From contig NZ_CP088952.1 of assembly GCF_021165955.1 (NCBI RefSeq), forward strand, positions 682,001 to 746,000: DNA of 64,000 bases. Reading direction: 5' to 3'. The position numbers and the translations under genes are program-made. The notes beneath the pieces were generated by a model that saw only the letters and a program-made list of their open reading frames with translations, searched no databases and was not told the origin of the DNA. Source of the stretch: Massilia endophytica (GTDB taxonomy: Bacteria > Pseudomonadota > Gammaproteobacteria > Burkholderiales > Burkholderiaceae_D). Below, piece after piece: positions 51,466 to 58,991 of the stretch (within the stretch, counting starts at the first letter, position 1; every line of letters begins with the position of its first letter).

Positions 51466-53847
51466 CTACTCGAACTGCCGCGCCTCGCCGCACACCAGGT
51501 CCTGTAGCAGTTCGCGCGGCAGCGCGGGGCTGAAGTAGAAGCCTTGCACCTGGTCGCAGCCGAGATCGCGCAGGAAAGCGAGCTGCTCCCTAGTTTCCAC
51601 TCCTTCGGCGACGACCTTCAGCTTCAGATTGTGTCCCAGCGCGACAATGGCCCGGGTGATGACCGCATCCCCTTCGCCGATTTCACCCAGGAAGGACCTG
51701 TCGATCTTGATGTAGTCCACGGGGAACTTCTGCAGATGGCTCAGGCTCGAGTAACCCGTGCCGAAGTCGTCGATCGAGAGGCGCACGCCCAGCGCCTTCA
51801 ATTCCGCCAGCGCCTCCATCGCCTCGGCCGGATTGTCCATCAGCTGGCTTTCGGTGACCTCCAGCTCCAGCATCTGCGGCGGCACTCCGTGCTGTTGCAG
51901 GGTTTCGCCCAGCAAGGTGGCGAAGCGGCGATGCCGCAGCTGCCGCGCCGAGAGGTTGACGGAGATTACGAAATCCGGAACGCCGAGAGCCAGCAGCGTT
52001 TTCAAGGCGCCGCAGGCCTCGCCGAGCACCCACTCTCCCAGAGGCACGATCAGGCCCGTTTCTTCGGCAATCGGAATGAACTTGTCGGGCGGGATCAGTC
52101 CCCGCTCCGGATGGTTCCAGCGCACCAGGGCCTCGGCGCCCACTACCCGCGCCGTGCGCACGTCGATCTTGGGCTGGTAGCCCAGCACCAGCTGGCTGTG
52201 CTGGATCGCCGCGCTGAGGCTGGCCTCCAGCAGCAGGCGCTGGTGGACCGCCTGGTTCAGCGCGGGCGAATAGAACTGGCAGTTGTTCTTGCCCAGTGCC
52301 TTGGCATGGTACATGGCCGCATCGGCCGCCCGCATGATGCGGTCGACATTATCCCCGTCGCGCGGGAAGACGCTGACACCGATGCTGGCCCCGCACAGGA
52401 TCTCCTGGCCTGCCGCGGCGATGGGCGCGCCGATACTGGCGCGCATGCGCTCGACCAGGTCCGCCACGTGTTCGTAGCTGGGCTGGCCGGTGACAAGCAC
52501 CACGAACTCGTCGCCCCCCACGCGCGCCACCGTATCGTCGCCGCGCATGTTCTCCCGCAGGCGGCGGGCGATTTCGAGCAGCACGGCGTCGCCGGTATCG
52601 TGTCCGAAACTGTCGTTGATGTGCTTGAAGTTGTCGAGATCGATAAAGGCGAGCGCGCCGTTCGTCTTGTTGCGCACGGCATGGCCGATCGCCGATTTCA
52701 GCCGTTCGTGTAGCAGCGTCCTGTTCGCCAGCCCGGTGAGTGGATCATGGTGGGCCAGGTGGTGCAGCCGTCTTTCGTAGTGCCTGGCTGCCGTGATGTC
52801 GTTGATGACGGCGACGAAATGGGTCACCTCGCCATCACTGTTGGACACCGGGTCGATGCGCAGGTCGTTCCAGAACATTTCCCCGTTCTTCTTCGCGTTG
52901 CGCAGGATGGCCCGCACGCTCTGCTTGCGTTTGAGCGCCTCGCGGATGCGCTGGTGCTCGGCGACATCGCAGCCTTCAATGCGCATGAAGCGCGGGTCGC
53001 GGCCTTTGATTTCTCCCAGTACATAGCCGGTAAGCTGCTCGAAGGCGGGATTGACGTACTCGATCCGGTGTTCGCCCTCGTCGCAGCAGGTGATGACGAT
53101 GGCGTTGACGCTGGAGTAGATGGCGCGCTCGCGGATGCGCAGCGCCTGCTCCGCGCTCCTGCGGGCAGAGATGTCGAGCCCGGTTCCGAAGACGCAGGGC
53201 CGGCCGCCCAGGCTGGTGCGCGCGCAGTTGAACAGGTAGGTCGTGCGCTTGCCCCGCTGGCCAATCAGTTCCGCTTCATGCGAAGAAACGCCCAGCTCGA
53301 AGGCCTCCTGAATCTTCTGGCGGATGCCGGGCCACACGCTGGCCTGGAAGAATTCGTTGACGCCGTGCACAGGCAGCTCTTCGCCCCGCATTTCCAGCGC
53401 ATCCTCCAGCTGGTGATTCCACAGCAGCAGATGGCTGGTCTGGTCGACGATATAGAACACGCAGGGCAGGCCCTCGATGATATCGGCCACCGGCAGGTCC
53501 TGGAGCAAGCCGTAGCGCGACGGCGACTGGCTGGCGCGCGGGATCACGATAATGCTGTACAGCTCCTGCTGGCGCGGGTCCGCGGAGTGGGGCGTGACGG
53601 TGATGCGCACCGGCACGCGCCGCCCGTCGGCGCACTTCAGCTGCCCGGAGGAATCGAGATCCTTGCGCTCGCCGGCCAGTGCGGTCCAGCTGGCCCCATC
53701 GTCCAGTTCGACGACGTCATCGAGCGTCTTGCCCTGCCAGGCGTCCGGCGGGGCCGCCGCAAGCTCCTCGCAGGCGCGGTTCCAGCCCACGAGGGCGCCG
53801 CCTGCGTCCACGACGAATACGGCGAGGGGTAGTGCTCCAAGCTTCAC
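51466..53847 (-). CDS. PAS-PAS-PAS-GGDEF-EAL cyclic-di-GMP protein
   Basis: 793 residues, no membrane helix. Three PAS units (about 1-100, 120-240, 245-370); GGDEF at 444-448 intact, with a product-inhibition site RGDD five residues before it; EAL domain from about 545 with Glu572 in GAEALVRW, DDFGTGYSS and KIDRSFL. Both synthase and phosphodiesterase halves seem complete, so the direction is probably set by PAS input. The protein is monocistronic. Confidence 0.92.
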   Translation of the reverse strand: MKLGALPLAVFVVDAGGALVGWNRACEELAAAPPDAWQGKTLDDVVELDDGASWTALAGERKDLDSSGQLKCADGRRVPVRITVTPHSADPRQQELYSIIVIPRASQSPSRYGLLQDLPVADIIEGLPCVFYIVDQTSHLLLWNHQLEDALEMRGEELPVHGVNEFFQASVWPGIRQKIQEAFELGVSSHEAELIGQRGKRTTYLFNCARTSLGGRPCVFGTGLDISARRSAEQALRIRERAIYSSVNAIVITCCDEGEHRIEYVNPAFEQLTGYVLGEIKGRDPRFMRIEGCDVAEHQRIREALKRKQSVRAILRNAKKNGEMFWNDLRIDPVSNSDGEVTHFVAVINDITAARHYERRLHHLAHHDPLTGLANRTLLHERLKSAIGHAVRNKTNGALAFIDLDNFKHINDSFGHDTGDAVLLEIARRLRENMRGDDTVARVGGDEFVVLVTGQPSYEHVADLVERMRASIGAPIAAAGQEILCGASIGVSVFPRDGDNVDRIMRAADAAMYHAKALGKNNCQFYSPALNQAVHQRLLLEASLSAAIQHSQLVLGYQPKIDVRTARVVGAEALVRWNHPERGLIPPDKFIPIAEETGLIVPLGEWVLGEACGALKTLLALGVPDFVISVNLSARQLRHRRFATLLGETLQQHGVPPQMLELEVTESQLMDNPAEAMEALAELKALGVRLSIDDFGTGYSSLSHLQKFPVDYIKIDRSFLGEIGEGDAVITRAIVALGHNLKLKVVAEGVETREQLAFLRDLGCDQVQGFYFSPALPRELLQDLVCGEARQFE

Positions 53848-53964
53848 CTGGCCTCCTTTGCCTGTCGGGTCAACCCGGCCATTCCGCCATGCGGGCGCCG
53901 AATTCCATCATAGCGCAGCACGCGCTGCGCAGCCTGGATCGTTGAACCGTGCAGGCGCGGGATG

Positions 53965-55062
53965 CTACCGAAGCTGCGCCGATTCCCGCTGCACGCTCAT
54001 GAGGATGCCTGCGCCCAGGCCCAAGGTCATGAGCGCCGTACCGCCATAGCTGAAGAAGGGCAGGGGCACGCCCACTACCGGGAAGATGCCGCTCACCATG
54101 CCGATGTTTACGAAGGCATAGGTGAAGAAGATCATGGTGATCGCGCCCGCCAGCAGCCGCGAAAAGGCGGTGGCGGCGCGCCCGGTGATGTGCAGGCCGC
54201 GCACGATCAGCAGGAAGTAGAGCGCCAGGAGCAGCACATTCCCGGCCAGCCCGAATTCCTCCGCATACACGGAGAAGATGAAGTCGGTCGAACGCTCCGG
54301 GATGAAGCCCAGGTGCCCCTGCGTGCCGGAGAGCCAGCCCTTGCCCGATACGCCACCCGAGCCGATGGCGATGCCCGACTGGAGGATCTGGAAGCCCTTG
54401 CCCATCGGATCGGCGGACGGATCGATCAGGGTGAGCACGCGCTCGCGCTGGTAGTCGTGCAGCAGCGGCCACGCGAGCGGAATGCTGGCCAGGCCCACGA
54501 ACGCCAGCGCGCCCAGCGCCTTCCACGACAGCCCCGCCAGCAGGATCACATAAAAGCCCGCAGCAAGCACCAGCAGGGCCGTGCCCAGGTCCGGCTGCTT
54601 GAGGATCAGCGCCACGGGAATCGCCAGCAGCAGGGCTGCAACGGCAAACCTGTGCCAGCGCTGCATGGCCGCGAACTGGTGGAAGAACCAGGCCAGCATC
54701 AGCGGCATGGCGATCTTCATGATTTCGGAAGGCTGGATATCCACGCCCAGGTGCAGCCAGCGCTGCGCGCCCTTCTTGCTGACGCCCGCCGCGTACACGG
54801 CCAGCAGGAGCAGCACGCCCAGCACGTACACGGCGGGCGCCATGCGCAGCAGCTGCTGCGGCCTCACATTGGCGGCGGTCCACATGATGCCGAGCGCGAT
54901 CGCGACATTGCGCAGCTGGAGCGCAAAGCGGCCGGGGAAGTCCGCCGCGGCCGAATAGAGCGTTACGAGGCCCGCAGCCAGCAGCACGCCGATGCAAAGG
55001 GCCAAAGGCCCGTCGACCGCCAGCCAGCCGCGCAGGCGCTCCGGCACACTGGCGGGGTTCAC
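53965..55062 (-). CDS. rodA: Rod-shape SEDS glycosyltransferase RodA
   Basis: 365 residues, ten membrane helices. VDIQPSEIMKIAMPLMLAWF, LKQPDLGTALLVLAAG and GVPLPFFSYGGTALMTLGLG are SEDS landmarks, the Asp of QPDLGT being the catalytic one. Polymerises lateral-wall glycan with PBP2. It starts with GTG inside a GTGA overlap with a 40-codon stub that looks like the N-terminus of PBP2. mreBCD and full mrdA are not present in the window. Confidence 0.92.
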   Translation of the reverse strand: MNPASVPERLRGWLAVDGPLALCIGVLLAAGLVTLYSAAADFPGRFALQLRNVAIALGIMWTAANVRPQQLLRMAPAVYVLGVLLLLAVYAAGVSKKGAQRWLHLGVDIQPSEIMKIAMPLMLAWFFHQFAAMQRWHRFAVAALLLAIPVALILKQPDLGTALLVLAAGFYVILLAGLSWKALGALAFVGLASIPLAWPLLHDYQRERVLTLIDPSADPMGKGFQILQSGIAIGSGGVSGKGWLSGTQGHLGFIPERSTDFIFSVYAEEFGLAGNVLLLALYFLLIVRGLHITGRAATAFSRLLAGAITMIFFTYAFVNIGMVSGIFPVVGVPLPFFSYGGTALMTLGLGAGILMSVQRESAQLR

Positions 55063-55181
55063 TGGAAGGCCTGCAGCCAGACCAGGCGGCCCGTCAGGAG
55101 CACAAGCCCGCAGGCGGCGATGATGGCGAGGATGGCAAGGCGTTTGCGGAAGCCGGCGGCTTCGTCGTGGCGGTCAGGCAT
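55059..55181 (-). CDS. 40-residue stub resembling the PBP2 N-terminus
   Basis: Too short for usual callers. Reads MPDRHDEAAGFRKRL, then a membrane helix AILAIIAACGLVLLTGRLVW and LQAFQ, stop. The short basic tail, single helix and LxxRLVWLQ ending are those of PBP2 (MrdA), which normally precedes rodA. The stop TGA overlaps the rodA GTG. No good Shine-Dalgarno is seen. Either a decayed mrdA after deletion of some 580 codons, or a retained micro-protein coupled to rodA. Confidence 0.55.
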   Translation of the reverse strand: MPDRHDEAAGFRKRLAILAIIAACGLVLLTGRLVWLQAFQ

Positions 55182-55284
55182 GTCGGTCGGTGCGAGGAAA
55201 AAATGGGGCACCGCGATTTTGCATCGCCGATAGCAAAATAGCTACTGGAAATTACAGCGGCCGGGCAGGGCGCCCGGCCGGGAC

Positions 55285-56253
55285 TCAGGCGTCGAGGCTG
55301 ATGAGGGGGCGGGCGCTTTCGGACAGGCGCTTCACCACGGCATGGCCGTTGTCGAACACGCATTCGAACAGGTGGCGGCGCGACTTCTCCACGTGGTCCG
55401 AGAACATGTCGAAGAAGCTGTCGGCCTGCTTGAAGCCCAGGTCCACGGTGACGCGCTCGATGTAGTAGGTGTCCTGCAGGTTCTCCATGCGCTCGCGGCG
55501 CACGCCGTTTTCCACGTCGCTGCGCAGGCGCGGGCTGGGACCCTCGAAGTAGCGGATCAGCGCCGCTTCCAGCACGTCCATCTGGGTGCGCACCGACGCC
55601 TCTTCGGACATGTCGCGCGCCGCGGTATCCACTGCCACCTTGAAGCGGGTCACAAGCAGGAAGGTGTCGTTCTCGTGGTTCGCGTCGTGCAGGGCGTTGA
55701 CCACGGGGTGGGAGCCCTTGGCCAGGCGGGCGGCCGGGTCGCGGGTCTGGCCCACGTACAGCACCTTGCTCTGCATCTTCAGGCCCGTGTCGTACTTCTG
55801 GATCAGGTCATGAATGCTGTAGGTCTCGATCATCGAGCCCCAGTTCAGGGTAAGGAACTGCTCTTCCAGCGCGACTACCGGTTTCTTGTAGGTGGCTTCG
55901 AAGGGAACTTCCAGGTCGACCGAGATGGTGTTCTTCTTTTCTTCCGGGCCCACCAGCACGGGAATGGTCAGCTTCAGCGAGAAGAAGCCCCAGCTGACCT
56001 GGCGCTTGGTATCGATGCGGACACGGGGACGCGAGATCACGAAGTAGATCAGGCGCTTTTCCATGGTGCCGTCCAGCGCGAATTGCAGGCGGCGCAGGTA
56101 GCGGCCCGTGGGGTCGCGGAAGTCGGGCAGCGGGCCGCCGCCGACCAACAGGTCGTACCAATAAAATTTAGGCTCTGCTACGGTGGCGGTCCAGATTTGG
56201 GGAGCGCTGCTACGCGGCACGAGGGATTGCTCGGTCATATCGTCACCAGGCAT
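55285..56253 (-). CDS. Conserved-looking hypothetical protein with possible GIY-YIG-like core
   Basis: 322 residues, soluble. An N-terminal beta domain (about 10-150, YLRRLQFALDGTMEKRLIYF) is followed by KVLYVGQTRDPAARLAKGSH (about residue 165) and a later AALIRYFEGPSPRLRSD and DTYYIERVTVDLGF. The YVGQT...RL...E order hints at a GIY-YIG nuclease fold, but GIY itself is replaced. GGAGACTGGA precedes the ATG. Not recognised as a named family; isolated between rodA and gph. Confidence 0.65.
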   Translation of the reverse strand: MPGDDMTEQSLVPRSSAPQIWTATVAEPKFYWYDLLVGGGPLPDFRDPTGRYLRRLQFALDGTMEKRLIYFVISRPRVRIDTKRQVSWGFFSLKLTIPVLVGPEEKKNTISVDLEVPFEATYKKPVVALEEQFLTLNWGSMIETYSIHDLIQKYDTGLKMQSKVLYVGQTRDPAARLAKGSHPVVNALHDANHENDTFLLVTRFKVAVDTAARDMSEEASVRTQMDVLEAALIRYFEGPSPRLRSDVENGVRRERMENLQDTYYIERVTVDLGFKQADSFFDMFSDHVEKSRRHLFECVFDNGHAVVKRLSESARPLISLDA

Positions 56254-56384
56254 TCCAGTCTCCGTCCGAAGTTGCTAGGTTATTATCTTTTAACTACCTG
56301 TCTCTATAGTACGCTTAACTGTTGAAGGTAGGCAATACAGAAATTGTGTGGCAATTGTTTTCCCGCAACGACAAATTTCGGGAT

Positions 56385-57071
56385 TTATGCTGCCAGAGAA
56401 TCCGGGACAAGAGAGAGGATCAGGGCCAGCAGCGCCTGCGGCGAGGCCAGCAAGTGGTCGGCGCCCCAGGTGGCCGGTTCGGCCGCGCCGCAGTAGCCCC
56501 ATTCGCAGGCCACGGTGCGCATGCCGGCCGCGCGTCCGGCCTGCACGTCGCGCAGGTCGTCGCCCACATACCAGCATTCTTCGGGGCGCAGGTTCAGGCG
56601 CCGCGCCGCTTCGAGCAGCGGGGCCGGATGCGGTTTCGCGTGCGGCGTGGTGTCGCCGGACACGATGCAGCCCGCATGATCGAGGCCGATCAGGGGCATC
56701 AGCGGGTCGGTGAAGCGGGCAGGCTTGTTGGTGACGATGCCCCAGCTCATGCCGGCCGTCTCGATTCCAGCCAGCAGCTCGCCCACGCCGTCGAACAGGC
56801 TGCTGTGCACCATCATGGCCGCTTCGTAGTTGTCGAAGAAGCCCAGGCGCAGCTCCTCGTAGCCCGCATCCTCCGGCGTCAGCCCGAAGGACGCCCCGAT
56901 CATGCCGCGCGCCCCGGCCGAGGCGGTGGGGCGCAGGATCTCGTAAGGCGTCGGCTCCAGGCCGCGCGCCGTGCGCAGCAGGTTGACGGCCGCCGCCAGG
57001 TCGGGGGCGGTGTCGGCCAGGGTGCCGTCGAGATCGAACAGGATGGCGCGCGGGGCGGTGACGAGACTCAT
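56385..57071 (-). CDS. gph: Phosphoglycolate phosphatase, HAD family
   Basis: 228 residues. ILFDLDGTLADTAPDLAAAV holds the nucleophile Asp and the cap start; GIVTNKPARFTDPLM the Thr/Lys motif; CWYVGDDLRDVQAGRAAGM the acidic metal motif. Removes phosphate from 2-phosphoglycolate. 19 bases after ubiG, a pairing also seen in other proteobacteria (ubiG-gph). Confidence 0.9.
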   Translation of the reverse strand: MSLVTAPRAILFDLDGTLADTAPDLAAAVNLLRTARGLEPTPYEILRPTASAGARGMIGASFGLTPEDAGYEELRLGFFDNYEAAMMVHSSLFDGVGELLAGIETAGMSWGIVTNKPARFTDPLMPLIGLDHAGCIVSGDTTPHAKPHPAPLLEAARRLNLRPEECWYVGDDLRDVQAGRAAGMRTVACEWGYCGAAEPATWGADHLLASPQALLALILSLVPDSLAA

Positions 57072-57090
57072 GATGGGTAAGGCCAGAGGT

Positions 57091-57786
57091 TTATAGCGGA
57101 CGGGTGGTGGACATCAGGTAGTTCACGCTGGTGTCGCTGTTCAGGGAATAGAACTTGGTGAGCGGGTTGTAGCCCATGCCTTTCAGGCTCTCCACCTGCA
57201 GGCCCGCGCTGCGCACATACTGCGACAGCTCGGCGGGGGTGATGAATTTTTCGTAATCGTGGGTGCCGCGCGGCAGCATGCGCAGCAGGTATTCGGCGCC
57301 GATTACCGCATGCAGGTAGGCCTTCATGTTGCGGTTGATGGTCGAAAAGAACACATGGCCGCCCGGCTTCACCAGCGCGGCGGCGGCGCGCACGATGGAG
57401 CCCGGATCGGGCACATGCTCCAGCATTTCCATGCAGGTCACCACATCGTATTGCCCGGCTTCCTGGGCCGCCATCTCTTCGGCGGCGATCAGCTTGTAGC
57501 GCACCGGCACGCCCGTTTCCAGGCTGTGCAGGTCGGCCACCTTGAGCGCTTTTTCCGACAGGTCGATGCCCGTCACATTGGCGCCCTTGCGCGCCATGGA
57601 CTCGGCCAGGATGCCGCCGCCGCAGCCGATATCGATCACCTTGTGGCCCGCCAGGGGGGCGCGCGCATTGATCCATTCCAGGCGCAGCGGATTGATTTCG
57701 TGCAGGGGACGGAATTCGGACGTGGGGTCCCACCAGCGGTGGGCCAGCTCACTGAATTTTTGCAGTTCTAATGGGTCGGCGTTCAT
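57091..57786 (-). CDS. ubiG: Ubiquinone biosynthesis O-methyltransferase UbiG
   Basis: 231 residues. KFSELAHRWWDPTSEFRPLH is the UbiG start, KVIDIGCGGGILAESMARKG the SAM loop, and TCMEMLEHVPDPGSIV motif II. Carries out both O-methylations of ubiquinone synthesis. Read with gph; the ompA terminator lies just upstream. Confidence 0.95.
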   Translation of the reverse strand: MNADPLELQKFSELAHRWWDPTSEFRPLHEINPLRLEWINARAPLAGHKVIDIGCGGGILAESMARKGANVTGIDLSEKALKVADLHSLETGVPVRYKLIAAEEMAAQEAGQYDVVTCMEMLEHVPDPGSIVRAAAALVKPGGHVFFSTINRNMKAYLHAVIGAEYLLRMLPRGTHDYEKFITPAELSQYVRSAGLQVESLKGMGYNPLTKFYSLNSDTSVNYLMSTTRPL

Positions 57787-57830
57787 AGGCGCATCATAAC
57801 GGGAAATTGTTGGCGCCCCTAGTTCGGGAC

Positions 57831-57859
57831 AAAAAAAACCCCGCCGGAGCGGGGTTTTT
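57831..57859 (-). terminator. Intrinsic terminator after the OmpA-family gene
   Basis: AACCCCGC pairs with GCGGGGTT around CGGA, followed on the minus strand by a run of eight T. Confidence 0.9.
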
Positions 57860-57875
57860 GTGGCATTGCAGCAGA

Positions 57876-58592
57876 TTACTTGTTGCGGGTGCCAACAACT
57901 TCGATGACAACGCGGCGGTTGCGTGCGCGGCCTTCGGCGGTCTTGTTGTCCGCCACGGGCTCTTTCTCGCCACGGCCTTCGGTGTAGACGCGGTTTGCTT
58001 CCACTCCCTTGCTCAGCAGATAGGCCTTGACGGCTTCGGCGCGGCGCACGGACAGCTTGTCGTTATAGGCGTCGGTGCCCACGGAGTCGGTGTGGCCGAC
58101 GGCGATGATGACTTCCAGGTTGATGCTGCCCAGCTTGGAGGTCAGGTCGTCCAGTTTTTCCTTGCCTTCAGGCTTCAGCACGGCCTTGTCGAAGTCGAAG
58201 AAGGCGTCCGCTGCGAAGCTGACTTTTTCCGAGGTCGGGGCGGGGGCCGGCGCCGGAGCGGGGGCCGGTGCCGGTGCAGGCGCCGGGGCGGCAGGCGGAG
58301 GCGGCGGCGCTACGCACTTGCCGTCCACCAGCTTCTCGGGCTCGACGCAGATCGGCAGGTCGCAGCCTGGCACGGCGTCGGCCGGGGTCCAGTAGCCGGT
58401 GCGCCAGCACAGGCCGAAGGGGTTGCGGGCGATGATGCCGCGGGCGTCCTGCACATAAGCGCTTTTCGGGGTAGGAGCCTTGATGTCGACGGTGACCGGA
58501 GCGAAAGGCGGGGCGGTCGGCTTGTCCTGGGCCATTGCCAGGCCGGCCAGCATTGCCGAGGCCGCGAAGATGGTTGTAATCAGCTTTTTCAT
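57876..58592 (-). CDS. OmpA-family outer-membrane protein, short form
   Basis: 238 residues: signal peptide, an N-terminal segment of about 85 residues with Cys pairs (GLCWRTGYWTPADAVPGCDL, LPICVEPEKLVDGKC), a PAPA hinge of about 25 residues, and a C-terminal OmpA peptidoglycan domain (DAFFDFDKAVLKPEGKEKLD, AVGHTDSVGTDAYNDKLSVR RAEAV, GRGEKEPVADN). It lacks the eight-strand barrel of Escherichia coli OmpA. Anchors envelope to wall. The same gene often precedes gyrA in this order. Confidence 0.9.
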   Translation of the reverse strand: MKKLITTIFAASAMLAGLAMAQDKPTAPPFAPVTVDIKAPTPKSAYVQDARGIIARNPFGLCWRTGYWTPADAVPGCDLPICVEPEKLVDGKCVAPPPPPAAPAPAPAPAPAPAPAPAPTSEKVSFAADAFFDFDKAVLKPEGKEKLDDLTSKLGSINLEVIIAVGHTDSVGTDAYNDKLSVRRAEAVKAYLLSKGVEANRVYTEGRGEKEPVADNKTAEGRARNRRVVIEVVGTRNK

Positions 58593-58991
58593 TTTTTTCT
58601 TCCTTTCGGTGATATCCGCAGAAAACTGCGCTTTGTTGCGTGGGGCGAAATATTACCATGCCTGCCACACGCACTACGATGGGTCACGCCGCATTGCGAA
58701 ACAGTCAATTAACTTCCGGACCATTTTGCCACAGGGGCGAAAATCGCACCGGGCCGGGTAAATTAAGAGTTCCGCGCGTTCGACCAAAATGTTGTATTTG
58801 TGCAACGATTGCATTGATGATAAAGATGAAATATGTCAGCACGATTACAGGATCGGCCCGGCCCGTCTGTGCGGCACTGCACCAGGCCCGGCGGGGTCCT
58901 TGCCAAAATGGACTGGGCCCTGCCGCCCCATGGTAGAATCGTGCGATTGTCTGCCGTGCGTCCCAGCAGGCTGAACCAACCGTGATAGAAC
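58593..58991. other. Intergenic region between ompA-like gene and gyrA
   Basis: About 400 bases with divergent promoters. A TAATAT near 58645 (minus) is a candidate -10 for the ompA-like gene, and TAGAAT at 58934 (plus) for gyrA; neither has a clear -35. No ORF or RNA gene is supported. The ompA side is AT-rich and may hold a long leader. Confidence 0.4.
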
